64,000 bases of DNA from Dechloromonas denitrificans. Its GTDB lineage: Bacteria; Pseudomonadota; Gammaproteobacteria; Burkholderiales; Rhodocyclaceae. The DNA is taken from positions 260,948-324,947 of the forward strand of contig NZ_LODL01000010.1 in the NCBI RefSeq assembly GCF_001551835.1, read 5' to 3'. A program made the position numbers and the translations under genes. Within the stretch, counting starts at the first letter, position 1, and each line of letters opens with the position of its first letter. The notes beneath the pieces are model-generated. The model made no database searches, was not told the origin of the DNA, and was given only the letters and a program-made list of their open reading frames with translations. This document shows, in pieces, positions 6,843 to 17,203 of this stretch.

Positions 6843-9455
6843 ATGTCGACCGTACCCAAAACGCGCCCGCCAAGCCACCCGGCCAATGTCGTTACGCATC
6901 GCCCGGCAAAGCTCTTCCCGATTGTCGCGATCGGTGCCTCGGCCGGTGGTCTCGAGGCGCTGGAGCAATTTCTCGGTCACGTCCCGGCCGCCAGTGGTAT
7001 GGCCTTTATCGTCATCCAGCACCTCGACCCCGATCGCAAGGACATGCTCCCCGAATTGCTGCAGCGGGCGACCAGCATGCCGGTCGAGCCGGCGCGCAAC
7101 CGGATGAAGGTCAAGCCCGATTGCGTCTATGTCATTCCGCCCAATACCAATATTTCCATTCTGCATGGCAATCTTTATCTGCTCGCTCCCGTGGCACCCC
7201 GCGGCCTGCGGCTGCCAATCGACTTTTTCTTCCATGCGTTGGCCGAAGACCGGCGCGAGCACGCCATCGGCGTCATTCTCTCGGGCATGGGCTCAGATGG
7301 CACCCTCGGTCTGCGCAGCATCAAGGAATACGGTGGCCTCGTTCTGGTCCAGGAACCGGGCAACGCCAAGTTCGACAGCATGCCGAAAAGCGCTATCGCC
7401 ACCGGCCTGATCGACATCATTGCGGCGGCCGAAGAACTGCCGTTGCGCATCATCGACACCCTGCATCATGCGCACCATTACCCGCCCGTCCGCCCCGTGC
7501 CGGCCACCGAAAGCACGGCCGACAAGACAGCTTTCGAAATAATCTGCATCCTGCTGCGGGCGGCGACCGGCCACGATTTTTCGCTTTACAAGAAAACGAC
7601 GGTCTATCGTCGAATCGAACGGCGCATGGCCATTCATCAACTTGACCGGATTGCCGATTACGCCCGTTACCTGCGCGAGAACCTGCAGGAAGTCGAATTG
7701 CTGTTCAAGGAGTTGCTGATCGGGGTCACCAGTTTCTTTCGCGATCCGGCCACCTGGGCCTATCTTCAGGAACACGTGCTGCCCGGCTTGCTCGCCACCT
7801 ACCCGGGTGGCGGCACGCTGCGCGCCTGGGTGGCCGGCTGCTCGACTGGCGAAGAAGCCTTTTCGCTGGCGATCGCCTTCCGTGAAGCCATGGACAAGAT
7901 GCCGCCCCCCGCCCGCTATTCCGTCCAGATTTTTGCCACGGATCTTGACCCGGATGCCATCGAAAAGGCGCGGCGCGGCATTTACCCGGCCAATATCGCC
8001 GCGGATGTCGCCGAGGATCGCCTGAAACGCTTCTTCATTGACGAAGGAGACAGTTTCCGGATCGGCAAGGAAATCCGTGAAATGGTGGTCTTCGCACCGC
8101 AAAACCTGATCATGGACCCGCCCTTCACCAAACTTGATATCCTCACCTGCCGCAATCTGCTGATCTACCTCGGCGCCGAGCTTCAGAAGCGGGTGCTTCC
8201 CCTGTTCCACTACAGTCTCAAACCGGGTGGCGTGCTGATGCTGGGCAGTGCCGAAACGATCGGCAGCTTTACCGACCTGTTCGTGCCGCTGGAGAGCAAG
8301 GCACGCTTATTCCGGCGCAACGACAGCCTTACGCGCCCGACATCCCTTGAATTCCCGACCCGCGATCTACCTACAAGAACAGAGTCTCCGATGGAAACAA
8401 AGCCCGAACAGGTTCCCGCCAACCTGCAACACCTTGCCGACGAGCTGCTCCTCCAGCAGTTCTCGCCGGCCGCCGTGCTGGTCACCGCGACCGGCGACCT
8501 GGTCTATATCAGCGGCCGTACCGGCAAATATCTCGAACCCGCTGCCGGCAAGGTGAACTGGAACATCCACGCCATGGCCCGCGACGGGCTACGCCAGGCG
8601 ATTGCGCTGGCCATCCCCAAGGCCTTGCGCAGCGGCGAACGGGTGGTCTGCCCCAACCTTTCGGTCGACAGCAATGGCGTTACGCAAATCGTGGACCTGA
8701 CGCTGCAACCCATTGCCGAACCCGCCGCCCTGCGCGGCATGCTCATGCTGGTTTTCAGGGACGCCGCGACCACAGCGAAACCCCGCGATGCCAAGCCCGG
8801 CAAGCGAGGAGAACGGGGTAGCCCGCGTGAAATGGAGCTGGAACAAGCGCTCCTGCAAGCTCACCTGGAAGTACGGACGTTGCGCGAGGAAATGCAGACC
8901 TCACACGAGGAGCTCAAATCGGCCAACGAGGAACTCCAGTCCACCAACGAGGAGTTGCAGTCGACCAACGAAGAGCTCACCACGTCAAAGGAAGAAATGC
9001 AGTCCTTGAACGAAGAACTGCAGACGGTGAATGTCGAACTGCAATCGAAGGTCGATGAGCTGTCGACGACCAATAACGACATGAAGAACCTGCTCAACAG
9101 TACCGACATCGCTACCGTCTTCCTGGATAACGCACTACATGTCCGCCGCTTCACCACCCAGGCGACCCGCCTGTTCAAGCTGATCCCGAGCGATCTCGGC
9201 CGCGCCTTGTCCGACATCGTCACCGACCTCGATTACCCCGAGTTCCGGCACGATGCCGAGGAAGTGCTGCACACGCTGGTTTTCTCGGACCGGGAGGTGT
9301 CCACCCGCGACGGCCGTTGGTTCCAGGTCAAGATCATGCCCTACCGAACCCTGGAAAATGTCATCGACGGCGTCGTGATCACTTTCAACGACATCAGCCG
9401 TGCCAAGCATCTGGAGGCTGAACTGCGGACTTTTGCCACTGAGAAAAAGGGTTAG
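6843..9455 (+). CDS. CheB-CheR fusion chemoreceptor-modification protein with coiled coil and PAS domain
   Basis: 870 residues (or 883 from ATG 6804; neither start has a good Shine-Dalgarno). Order: CheB-type methylesterase (about 25-205; nucleophile Ser in IGASAGG, His in IQHLDP, Asp in GMGSDG), CheR methyltransferase (about 230-490; GVTSFFRDP, GCSTGEEAFSLA, FATDLDPDAIEKARRGIYP, CRNLLIYL), a coiled coil (about 660-750) built of repeats such as EELQSTNEELQSTNEEL, and a C-terminal PAS (about 755-857). There is no receiver domain and no kinase. Such fusions probably couple receptor adaptation to signals sensed by PAS. No chemotaxis operon is adjacent, so the partner receptor is unknown. Confidence 0.93.
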   Translation: MSTVPKTRPPSHPANVVTHRPAKLFPIVAIGASAGGLEALEQFLGHVPAASGMAFIVIQHLDPDRKDMLPELLQRATSMPVEPARNRMKVKPDCVYVIPPNTNISILHGNLYLLAPVAPRGLRLPIDFFFHALAEDRREHAIGVILSGMGSDGTLGLRSIKEYGGLVLVQEPGNAKFDSMPKSAIATGLIDIIAAAEELPLRIIDTLHHAHHYPPVRPVPATESTADKTAFEIICILLRAATGHDFSLYKKTTVYRRIERRMAIHQLDRIADYARYLRENLQEVELLFKELLIGVTSFFRDPATWAYLQEHVLPGLLATYPGGGTLRAWVAGCSTGEEAFSLAIAFREAMDKMPPPARYSVQIFATDLDPDAIEKARRGIYPANIAADVAEDRLKRFFIDEGDSFRIGKEIREMVVFAPQNLIMDPPFTKLDILTCRNLLIYLGAELQKRVLPLFHYSLKPGGVLMLGSAETIGSFTDLFVPLESKARLFRRNDSLTRPTSLEFPTRDLPTRTESPMETKPEQVPANLQHLADELLLQQFSPAAVLVTATGDLVYISGRTGKYLEPAAGKVNWNIHAMARDGLRQAIALAIPKALRSGERVVCPNLSVDSNGVTQIVDLTLQPIAEPAALRGMLMLVFRDAATTAKPRDAKPGKRGERGSPREMELEQALLQAHLEVRTLREEMQTSHEELKSANEELQSTNEELQSTNEELTTSKEEMQSLNEELQTVNVELQSKVDELSTTNNDMKNLLNSTDIATVFLDNALHVRRFTTQATRLFKLIPSDLGRALSDIVTDLDYPEFRHDAEEVLHTLVFSDREVSTRDGRWFQVKIMPYRTLENVIDGVVITFNDISRAKHLEAELRTFATEKKG

Positions 9456-9626
9456 TCCCTGGCCTGAACCCCGCAAAGCCGACGCGCTCGGTGGCTGCCA
9501 GCCGGGAAGCCGATCTTGTGAGCGAGATCAAATTATTGCCAGAATAGTCGAGTAAGCTACTCAGCTATAGCCAAGCTCATATCCACGCCCGTGAGTAAAA
9601 CACCGACCTTTTTCAAGTCGCCTGAA

Positions 9627-9827
9627 ATGGCAAAAAAATTTCCATTAAACCCCAAACATCCCGAGCGGACCTGTTGGGGATGCGACAAATATTGCTCGGT
9701 GAACGCATTGCAGTGCGGAAACGGCTCCGGTCGCACCCAGCACCCGTCCGAAATGCTCGGCGAGGACTGGTACACGTGGGGCGATTGGGGCATCGACCCG
9801 AACGAGCAGCCCGAAACGAATACTTAG
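9627..9827 (+). CDS. DUF3079 family protein
   Basis: 66 residues matching the DUF3079 family: AKKFPLNPKHPERTCWGCDKYC, then CGNGSGRTQHPSEMLGEDWYTWG. The four Cys (CWGC, KYC, LQC) and a His suggest a small zinc-binding protein. Function unknown. ATG 9627 gives the family's usual start; an in-frame GTG at 9591 would add 12 residues. The PAS gene follows after 32 bases. Confidence 0.8.
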   Translation: MAKKFPLNPKHPERTCWGCDKYCSVNALQCGNGSGRTQHPSEMLGEDWYTWGDWGIDPNEQPETNT

Positions 9828-9859
9828 TTCTACTTTGAGCAACAAAAGGAGAGCCAACT

Positions 9860-10279
9860 ATGGATGACAATCTGCAAGCGGTTTCTTCCCTCGGCGACTT
9901 GATCGTCGAACACACGGCCGACGCGCTCATCTACTCGAATCGCGACGGCATCATCGAGCGCTGGAACCCCGCTGCCGCATCGATGTTCGGCTATACCTTC
10001 GACGAGGCCTGCGGCCAAAGCCTCGACCTGATCATTCCCGAACCCCTGCGGGCCGCGCATTGGCGGGGTTTTGACGCAGCGATGAGCAATGGTTCGACGC
10101 GACTGCACGGCCGCCCCACCCTGACGCGGGCAGCGCACAAGTCAGGACAGACGCTCTATGTCGAAATGAGCTTTGCGCTAGTCAGCGACGAACCCGGAAA
10201 AATTATCGGTTCGGTCGCCATGGCGCGGGATGTGACCGAACGTTTCCTGCGCGAAAAGGCGGCCCGCCAAAGCAAGTAG
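9860..10279 (+). CDS. Single-domain PAS sensor protein
   Basis: 139 residues, nearly all one PAS domain (residues about 12-125: ALIYSNRDGIIERWNPAAASMFGY, SLDLIIPEPLR, and a C-terminal SVAMARDVTERF typical of PAS-PAC ends). No output domain is attached, so it must act through a partner or bind a small ligand. A strong Shine-Dalgarno (AAAAGGAGAG) precedes the ATG. The W and N positions before the FGY motif fit PAS proteins near Dechloromonas-type energy-taxis systems, but no cofactor can be assigned. Confidence 0.88.
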   Translation: MDDNLQAVSSLGDLIVEHTADALIYSNRDGIIERWNPAAASMFGYTFDEACGQSLDLIIPEPLRAAHWRGFDAAMSNGSTRLHGRPTLTRAAHKSGQTLYVEMSFALVSDEPGKIIGSVAMARDVTERFLREKAARQSK

Positions 10280-10283
10280 GCTA

Positions 10284-10301
10284 TCGCCCGTGGCCGGGCG
10301 A
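10284..10301. terminator. Possible bidirectional terminator hairpin between convergent genes
   Basis: Perfect 7-base stem TCGCCCG/CGGGCGA with a 4-base loop, followed immediately by a second small stem (GAGC-AAA-GCTC). It lies between the convergent PAS and DUF3460 stops. No T-run, so the call is tentative. Confidence 0.35.
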
Positions 10302-10308
10302 GCAAAGC

Positions 10309-10578
10309 TCACTCCGGCCCTTTTAGTGGGCCATGACTGTGGAAGCCGTAGCCATCGTCGGGGACGCTATCCAGTTCAGCCTTTTTCTGGGCGACCTGAT
10401 CGACTTGCTTGTCCCAGTAAATATGCCAGCCTTTGTGCTGGTCCTTGACCACCTCCGGGTGTTCCTCGAGAAAGTGGTCGATGAAACGGGTGTGATTGGA
10501 AACAAAACCCCGATCCATGACGCCATGGCCAGACTTGTCGCCGTATGGGTGAAACAAGCTGTTGAAAAAGTTGTTCAT
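10309..10578 (-). CDS. DUF3460-like small protein
   Basis: 89 residues. The central part (NHTRFIDHFLEEHPEVVKDQ, then GWHIYWDK) resembles the betaproteobacterial DUF3460 family, short proteins with a pattern of an N-terminal helix ending in a WWDK/YWDK motif. ATG 10578 has a GGAGG Shine-Dalgarno; the longer open frame to 10836 overlaps sufB and is not likely. It is transcribed divergently from the suf operon. Function unknown. Confidence 0.7.
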   Translation of the reverse strand: MNNFFNSLFHPYGDKSGHGVMDRGFVSNHTRFIDHFLEEHPEVVKDQHKGWHIYWDKQVDQVAQKKAELDSVPDDGYGFHSHGPLKGPE

Positions 10579-10743
10579 GGTGCATGCCTCCACCTGATTT
10601 AGGGCAATGATCGGATTGGGAAAGAAACAAAACTCTCCATAGGTTCGAGTTGATATAGGTCCGCTTGGTTCGGTCGATGTGCATTTGAGTCGGCCTGGAA
10701 CGATGAATAGGGACGTCGGTCCAAGTTGCGAAGGAGGCGAGCC
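10579..10743. promoter_or_regulatory. Divergent control region upstream of sufB
   Basis: 165 bases between the DUF3460 gene and sufB. A weak sigma-70-like pair for suf is TTGAGT followed after 17 bases by TAGGGA (around 10685-10713). I see no clear IscR or Fur box. The sufB Shine-Dalgarno (GAAGGAGGCGAGCC) is strong. Confidence 0.4.
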
Positions 10744-12192
<1,449 letters not shown>

Positions 12193-12206
12193 GCACGGCC
12201 TCCATC

Positions 12207-12974
12207 ATGCTCGACATCCGCAACCTGCACGTCAGCGTCGACGGCAAGCCCATCCTCAAGGGGCTGGACCTCAGCGTCAAGGCCGGTGAAGTCCATGCCA
12301 TCATGGGGCCGAACGGCTCAGGAAAAAGCACGCTGGCCCATGTGCTGGCCGGCCGCGACGGCTATGTCGTCAGTGCCGGCGAAGTCCTTTACCAGGGCAG
12401 CAACCTGCTCGAACTGAGCATCGAGGAGCGGGCGCGGCAGGGAATCCTCCTCGCCTTCCAGTATCCGGTCGAAATCCCCGGCGTGGCCAATGTCTATTTC
12501 CTCAAGGCGGCGCTCAACGCGCTGCGCCGCCATCGTGGCCAGCCCGAACTCGACGCCATCGACTTTCTCACCCTGATCCGCAGCAAGCTGAAGCAGATGG
12601 AAATGGACGAGAGCCTGCTCTACCGGCCGGTCAACCAGGGCTTTTCCGGCGGCGAGAAAAAGCGCAACGAGATCCTCCAGATGGTTCTCCTCGAACCGAC
12701 GCTCGCCCTGCTCGACGAAAGCGATTCGGGCCTCGACATCGACGCCCTGAAAGTGGTCGCCGCCGGCATCAACGGGCTGCGCAGCCCGCAGCGGGCGATC
12801 GTCCTGGTCACCCATTACCAGCGCCTGCTCGATTACGTCGTGCCGGACCAGGTTCATGTCCTGGCCGACGGGCGCATCGCCCGTTCCGGCGGCCGCGAAC
12901 TGGCCATCGAACTCGAACGCACCGGCTACGGCACGCCGGCGGATCATCAGGGACGGCAGGCGGCCACGCCATGA
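12207..12974 (+). CDS. sufC: Fe-S cluster assembly ATPase SufC
   Basis: 255 residues, ABC-type ATPase of the SufBC2D complex. Walker A GPNGSGKST, the SufC-type signature FSGGEKKRNEILQM, Walker B LALLDESDSGLDIDAL and switch His in VTHYQRLL are all present. The protein has no membrane partner; its ATP-driven dimerisation reshapes SufB-SufD during cluster assembly. It starts 14 bases after sufB and overlaps sufD by four bases (ATGA). Confidence 0.97.
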   Translation: MLDIRNLHVSVDGKPILKGLDLSVKAGEVHAIMGPNGSGKSTLAHVLAGRDGYVVSAGEVLYQGSNLLELSIEERARQGILLAFQYPVEIPGVANVYFLKAALNALRRHRGQPELDAIDFLTLIRSKLKQMEMDESLLYRPVNQGFSGGEKKRNEILQMVLLEPTLALLDESDSGLDIDALKVVAAGINGLRSPQRAIVLVTHYQRLLDYVVPDQVHVLADGRIARSGGRELAIELERTGYGTPADHQGRQAATP

Positions 12975-14278
12975 ACGCCCGCGTCCCCGGCTCGGCTGCC
13001 GATTACCTGGGCGCCTTTCGGCGAATTTCGGGCATTTTGCCGGGCCAGCATCTGGACTGGCTGCGCCAGGCCCGGGCCGAGGCGATTGGTCGCTTCAGCC
13101 AGCAGGGCTTTCCGACACTGCACGACGAGGACTGGAAATACACCAGTGTGGCGAGCATCGAAAAAGGCCGCTTCAACATCCTGCCGACCGCCAGCGACAA
13201 TTTGCTGGCCCCGCAGGTCGCCCTCCATGCCCTGCCCGACAGCCATCTTCTGGTCTTCGTCAATGGCCGCCTGGACCCCGGACTCTGCCGGCCGGGCCGC
13301 CTGCCGCCGGGCACCGTGTTGAGCAGCCTGGCCTATCAGCTCGAGCAGGATCAGGATTGGCCGGAGGATACGCTGGTCACCTACCCGCCGGCCTCGCCCT
13401 TCGCCGATCTCAATCTTGCCTTCATGGCCGACGGCGCCTATGTCCGCTTGCCGCCTGAAGCGACGCTGGCCGCCCCGATCCAGTTGCTGTTCATTACCAG
13501 CGAGGCCAATCTCGCGGTCCAGCCGCGCAATCTGCTGGTCGCCGGCGCTGGCAGTTCGGCCAGTATCGTCGAACAGCATGTCGCCCTCGGCGAGAGCAGC
13601 TATTTCACCAATGCGGTCACCGACATTCTCGTTGGCAGCGGCGCCACGCTTGAACATCACAAGGTCCAGCAGGAAAGCCCGGCGGCTTTTCATATTGCTA
13701 CGGTCAACGTCTCGCAGGTAGCAAAAAGCCGGTTCACCTCGACCTCCTTCTCCCTCGGCGCCCGCCTGGCCCGGACCGGCATCGCCGTCAAGTTCCAGGC
13801 CGAGGACGCCCATTGCACGTTGGATGGGCTTTATCTGAGCGATGGCCGCCAGCATGTCGATCACCATACCTGGATCGACCATCAGAAACCCCGCTGTACC
13901 AGTCGCGAACTCTACAAAGGCATCCTGAACGGCGCGTCGCGGGCCGTCTTCAATGGCCGGGTGGTAGTGCATCCCGATGCCCAGGGCAGCGATGCCCAGC
14001 AGACCAACCATAATCTGCTGCTCTCGGAAAACGCCGAGATCGACACCAAGCCGCAACTGGAAATCTGGGCCGACGACGTCAAGTGCAGCCATGGCGCAAC
14101 GGTCGGCCAACTGGACGAGGATCAGGTTTACTATCTGCGCGCCCGGGGCATCGGCGAAACCTCGGCCCGGGCGATACTGACCCGGGCCTTTGCCAAGGAA
14201 ATCATCGACCGGGTCGGCCCGCTGTCGCTGCAGGAGCGGCTGGATCAGCTACTGCAGGACAAGCTGCCGCGGCAGTGA
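12971..14278 (+). CDS. sufD: Fe-S cluster assembly protein SufD
   Basis: 435 residues, SufB paralogue and third member of the scaffold complex. The C-terminal SufBD core is clear: DGLYLSDGRQHVDHHTWIDH, RAVFNGRVVVHPDAQGSDAQQTNHNLLLS, and KCSHGATVGQLDEDQVYYLRARGI. The N-terminal 100 residues have the SufD pattern with an EDWKYT motif (HDEDWKYTSVASI). Translation is coupled to sufC through an ATGA overlap, and sufS follows 10 bases downstream. Confidence 0.96.
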   Translation: MNARVPGSAADYLGAFRRISGILPGQHLDWLRQARAEAIGRFSQQGFPTLHDEDWKYTSVASIEKGRFNILPTASDNLLAPQVALHALPDSHLLVFVNGRLDPGLCRPGRLPPGTVLSSLAYQLEQDQDWPEDTLVTYPPASPFADLNLAFMADGAYVRLPPEATLAAPIQLLFITSEANLAVQPRNLLVAGAGSSASIVEQHVALGESSYFTNAVTDILVGSGATLEHHKVQQESPAAFHIATVNVSQVAKSRFTSTSFSLGARLARTGIAVKFQAEDAHCTLDGLYLSDGRQHVDHHTWIDHQKPRCTSRELYKGILNGASRAVFNGRVVVHPDAQGSDAQQTNHNLLLSENAEIDTKPQLEIWADDVKCSHGATVGQLDEDQVYYLRARGIGETSARAILTRAFAKEIIDRVGPLSLQERLDQLLQDKLPRQ

Positions 14279-14288
14279 GAGAGCCAAG

Positions 14289-15545
14289 ATGCTGACCGCC
14301 TTGAATACCTCGCCGACCGCCAGGCTTCCCGCCCTCGATGTCGCCCGCCTGCGCCAGGACTTCCCGATCCTGCAGCGCGCAGTCCATGGCCAACCGCTGG
14401 TCTATCTCGACAATGCGGCAACCAGCCAGAAGCCATGGTCGGTGATCGAGGCCGAACGGCACTATTACGCCCACTACAACGCCAATATCCACCGCGGCGT
14501 GCACCAAATGAGCCAGGAAGCGACCGAGGCCTATGAAGCGGCACGCGACCGGGTGCGCGATTTCATCCACGCGTCGAGCCGCGAGGAGATCATCTTCACC
14601 CGCGGCACCACCGAGTCGATCAACCTGGTGGCAAGCAGCTTTGGTCAGCGCCTGCAAGCCGGCGACGAAATCCTGATCACGGAAATGGAGCACCATTCCA
14701 ACATCGTCCCCTGGCAACTGCTTTGCCAGCGCAGCGGCGCGCTGCTGCGGGTGGCGCCGATCGACGATGCCGGACAACTCTGCGTCGAGCAATTCGCCAA
14801 ACTGCTCGGGCCGCGGACCCGACTGGTCGCGCTGAGCCACATGTCGAACGCCTTGGGCAGCATCAACCCGGTCAAAAAACTGGTCAACCTGGCGCATCAG
14901 GTCGGTGCCGTGGTGCTGCTCGATGGCGCGCAGGCCGTCGCCCACCTGCCGGTCAATGTGATGGATATCGACTGCGATTTCTATGCCTTTTCCGGCCACA
15001 AGCTGTACGGCCCGACCGGTATCGGCGTGCTCTACGCCCGGCGCGCCATCCTTGACAGCATGCCGCCCTACCAGGGCGGCGGCGACATGATTCGCGAGGT
15101 CCGTTTTGCCGGCTCAAGCTGGAACGACCTGCCCTACAAGTTCGAAGCCGGCACGCCCAATATCGCCGGCGGCATCGGCCTCGGCGCTGCCCTCGACTAT
15201 GTGGGTGGCGTCGGCCTGGCAGCCATCGCCGCCCACGAAAGCGAACTGCTGCGCTACGCCACCGCACTGGCCGGCGAATTCCCTGGCCTCACCCAGATCG
15301 GCACGGCTGCCGACAAGGGCGCCATTCTGTCCTTCACGCTGGCCGGCATCCACCCGCATGATATTGGCACCATCCTCGACAGCTGCGGCGTCGCGGTACG
15401 GACCGGCCATCATTGCGCCATGCCGGTGATGGAACATTTCGGCGTGCCGGCCACGGTGCGTGCCTCCTTTGCGCTGTACAACACCCGGCATGAAATCGAC
15501 ACGCTGTTTCAGGGGCTGACCAAGGCCCGGGAGATGTTCGGATGA
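14289..15545 (+). CDS. sufS: Group II cysteine desulfurase SufS
   Basis: 418 residues, PLP enzyme that takes sulfur from cysteine as a persulfide. PLP Lys is K238 in SGHKLYGPTG; catalytic Cys is C376 in RTGHHCAMP, the short-loop arrangement of group II desulfurases that need an acceptor (SufE or SufU). The next gene is sufU, overlapping by four bases. Start at ATG 14289 removes 33 residues of an out-of-family extension. In this operon its persulfide could also feed the rhodanese part of the fusion protein encoded at 17196. Confidence 0.96.
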   Translation: MLTALNTSPTARLPALDVARLRQDFPILQRAVHGQPLVYLDNAATSQKPWSVIEAERHYYAHYNANIHRGVHQMSQEATEAYEAARDRVRDFIHASSREEIIFTRGTTESINLVASSFGQRLQAGDEILITEMEHHSNIVPWQLLCQRSGALLRVAPIDDAGQLCVEQFAKLLGPRTRLVALSHMSNALGSINPVKKLVNLAHQVGAVVLLDGAQAVAHLPVNVMDIDCDFYAFSGHKLYGPTGIGVLYARRAILDSMPPYQGGGDMIREVRFAGSSWNDLPYKFEAGTPNIAGGIGLGAALDYVGGVGLAAIAAHESELLRYATALAGEFPGLTQIGTAADKGAILSFTLAGIHPHDIGTILDSCGVAVRTGHHCAMPVMEHFGVPATVRASFALYNTRHEIDTLFQGLTKAREMFG

Positions 15546-15991
15546 GTACTGAACTGCGCGATCTGTATCAGGAAACGATCATCGACCACGCGCGCCGGCC
15601 GCGCAATTTCGGCCCGCTGCCCGAGGCCAGCCACCAGGCCGAGGGCTTCAACCCGCTGTGCGGCGACCGCCTGACGCTGCGCCTGAAAGTGGTCGGCGGC
15701 TTGATCGAGGATGCCCGCTTCGAAGGTGTCGGCTGTGCCATTTCCACGGCCTCAGCCTCACTGATGACCGAGGCCCTCAAAGGCCTGAGTGAGCAACAGG
15801 CCGAAACGCTGTTTTTGGGCTTCCACAGCATGTTGACCGGCGGAATCCCGGTCTCCGGCTCGCTACTCGGCAAACTGGAGGTACTGACCGGTGTCCGCGA
15901 GTTCCCCAGCCGGATCAAGTGCGCGACGCTGGCTTGGCACGCGCTGCACGCCGCCCTGCATGCCGAAAATCAACCGGTCAGCACGGAGTAA
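15542..15991 (+). CDS. sufU: SufU-type sulfur acceptor / Fe-S assembly protein
   Basis: 149 residues of the SufU branch of the IscU family. Ligands C40 (NPLCGD), D42, C65 (GVGCAIS) and C127 (RIKCATL) are all present, and the 15-20 residue insertion between the second and third ligands that marks SufU, not IscU, is there. SufU of Gram-positive bacteria is a zinc-dependent sulfurtransferase that activates SufS. It replaces SufE here; neither sufE nor sufA is in the operon. ATGA overlap with sufS. Confidence 0.93.
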   Translation: MSTELRDLYQETIIDHARRPRNFGPLPEASHQAEGFNPLCGDRLTLRLKVVGGLIEDARFEGVGCAISTASASLMTEALKGLSEQQAETLFLGFHSMLTGGIPVSGSLLGKLEVLTGVREFPSRIKCATLAWHALHAALHAENQPVSTE

Positions 15992-15996
15992 ACAGC

Positions 15997-16365
15997 ATGG
16001 GATTTCGCCAATGGCTGAGCAAGGCCGAACGAACCGAAGCCGAACGTCTGCCGCCGCGCAGCGAACTGGAAAGCGACATCATCTTCGTCCTGCGGACAAT
16101 CTACGACCCGGAAATTCCGGTCAACATCTATGACTTGGGGCTGATTTACGAACTCAAGGTCGATCCGGAGAACGGCCATGTCCTCATCCGGATGACGCTG
16201 ACAGCCCCCGGCTGCCCGGTGGCCCAGACTTTTCCCGAAATGGTGGCCGAGACGATCCGCGAAGTCCCCGGGGTCGAGGATTTGCAACTCGAATTGGTCT
16301 GGGAACCGCCCTGGTCGAAAAACATGATGAGCGAGGCGGCCCGCCTGGAACTTGGCTTGCTGTGA
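15997..16365 (+). CDS. MIP18/SufT-like Fe-S assembly protein (DUF59)
   Basis: 122 residues. The DUF59/MIP18 domain covers residues about 25-110: LRTIYDPEIPVNIYDLGLIYEL, MTLTAPGCPVAQTFPEMV and VWEPPWSKNMMSEAARLELGL. The Cys in TAPGCP is the residue implicated in SufT/MIP18 function. These proteins help Fe-S maturation downstream of the scaffold. The position directly after sufU matches the order of SUF operons of Gram-positive and some proteobacterial genomes. Start at ATG 15997 just after the sufU stop. Confidence 0.92.
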   Translation: MGFRQWLSKAERTEAERLPPRSELESDIIFVLRTIYDPEIPVNIYDLGLIYELKVDPENGHVLIRMTLTAPGCPVAQTFPEMVAETIREVPGVEDLQLELVWEPPWSKNMMSEAARLELGLL

Positions 16366-16378
16366 AGGAGTATCAGCG

Positions 16379-16699
16379 ATGAGCGAATGGACCGATGTCG
16401 CAGCCGAAACTGACTTTCTCCCGGGTAGCCGCTGTCAGCTGGATGTCGATGGCGTGGCGATGGTCGTCTTCAATGTCGATGGCCATTTCTACGCGATCGA
16501 GGATCTGTGCAGCCATGAGGCCGAAACGCTTTCCAACGGTCAGTTGTGCGGCCTGGAAATCACCTGCCCCGCGCACGCCGCCCGCTTTTCCCTGGTCAAC
16601 GGGGCAGCCCTGTCGCCGCCCGCCTACGAGCCGATTCCCGTTTTCCCGGTACGCATCGAAAACGGCCGGGTGCAGGTCAGGGACAACCGCTTCGACTGA
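16379..16699 (+). CDS. Rieske-type [2Fe-2S] ferredoxin
   Basis: 106 residues, a soluble Rieske ferredoxin. Ligands are C44 and H46 in CSH and C63 and H66 in CPAH, 17 residues apart, as in NirD- or BphF-like ferredoxins. No signal peptide or membrane helix. Within a SUF operon it may supply electrons for cluster assembly, or be a client. A GAAGGAG Shine-Dalgarno supports ATG 16379. Confidence 0.93.
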   Translation: MSEWTDVAAETDFLPGSRCQLDVDGVAMVVFNVDGHFYAIEDLCSHEAETLSNGQLCGLEITCPAHAARFSLVNGAALSPPAYEPIPVFPVRIENGRVQVRDNRFD

Positions 16700-16780
16700 A
16701 GCAGAAAAACAAGTCATCACCAACCGGAACGTGCCGCCCCTCGAACGGGTCCAATGGAAGTGACCAATGAGGGCTGCGCG

Positions 16781-17203
16781 ATGCCTTGTGTGCTACTGCT
16801 TCCGCCCGGGGTCCGTGCCGAACTTGAAGCACAGGCCGCTACCGGCTATCCCGACGAAACCTGCGGCTTGCTGCTCGGCCTGAGCAACTCTGTCCGCTGT
16901 AGCGTCGTTGCCCAATATCCAGCCCACAATCTGAATCGGGAGCGGGCCAACGATCGCTTCGTGCTTGATCCGCAGGATTATCTCGCGGCCGAGGAGTTTG
17001 CCGAGGACACGGGCGTCGAAGTGGTCGGTGTCTGGCACAGCCACCCGGACCACCCCGCCCGCCCCAGCGAAACCGACCGGGCGATGGCCTGGCCCGGCTG
17101 GTCTTACCTGATCCTGTCGGTCACGGCAGGAGAGGTTGTCGATGTACGGTCCTGGCGCCTCGCCGGCCGGGAATTTTATGAAGAGGAGGTTCACCATGGC
17201 TGA
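16781..17203 (+). CDS. JAMM/MPN+ metalloprotease, Mec-like
   Basis: 140 residues from ATG 16781, which has GAGGG eight bases upstream; ATG 16754 would add nine residues. All JAMM zinc-site residues are present: Glu 26 in YPDETCGLLLG and the full H-x-H-x7-S-x2-D (HSHPDHPARPSETD). In Mycobacterium, Mec cleaves cysteine from the sulfur carrier CysO; in quinolobactin synthesis QbsD trims the carrier tail. The next two genes encode a CysO-like fusion and CysM, so a role in releasing either the carrier C-terminus or the cysteinyl product is the natural inference. It overlaps the next gene by eight bases. Confidence 0.92.
   Translation: MPCVLLLPPGVRAELEAQAATGYPDETCGLLLGLSNSVRCSVVAQYPAHNLNRERANDRFVLDPQDYLAAEEFAEDTGVEVVGVWHSHPDHPARPSETDRAMAWPGWSYLILSVTAGEVVDVRSWRLAGREFYEEEVHHG

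Noticed and set aside
8880..9060. Tandem DNA repeat suggesting a minisatellite or CRISPR
   Set aside because: It encodes the coiled-coil repeats of the CheB-CheR-PAS protein; spacing is that of the protein heptads, with no unique spacers.
10579..10743. IscR or Fur box controlling suf
   Set aside because: I found no stretch that fits either consensus well enough to report.
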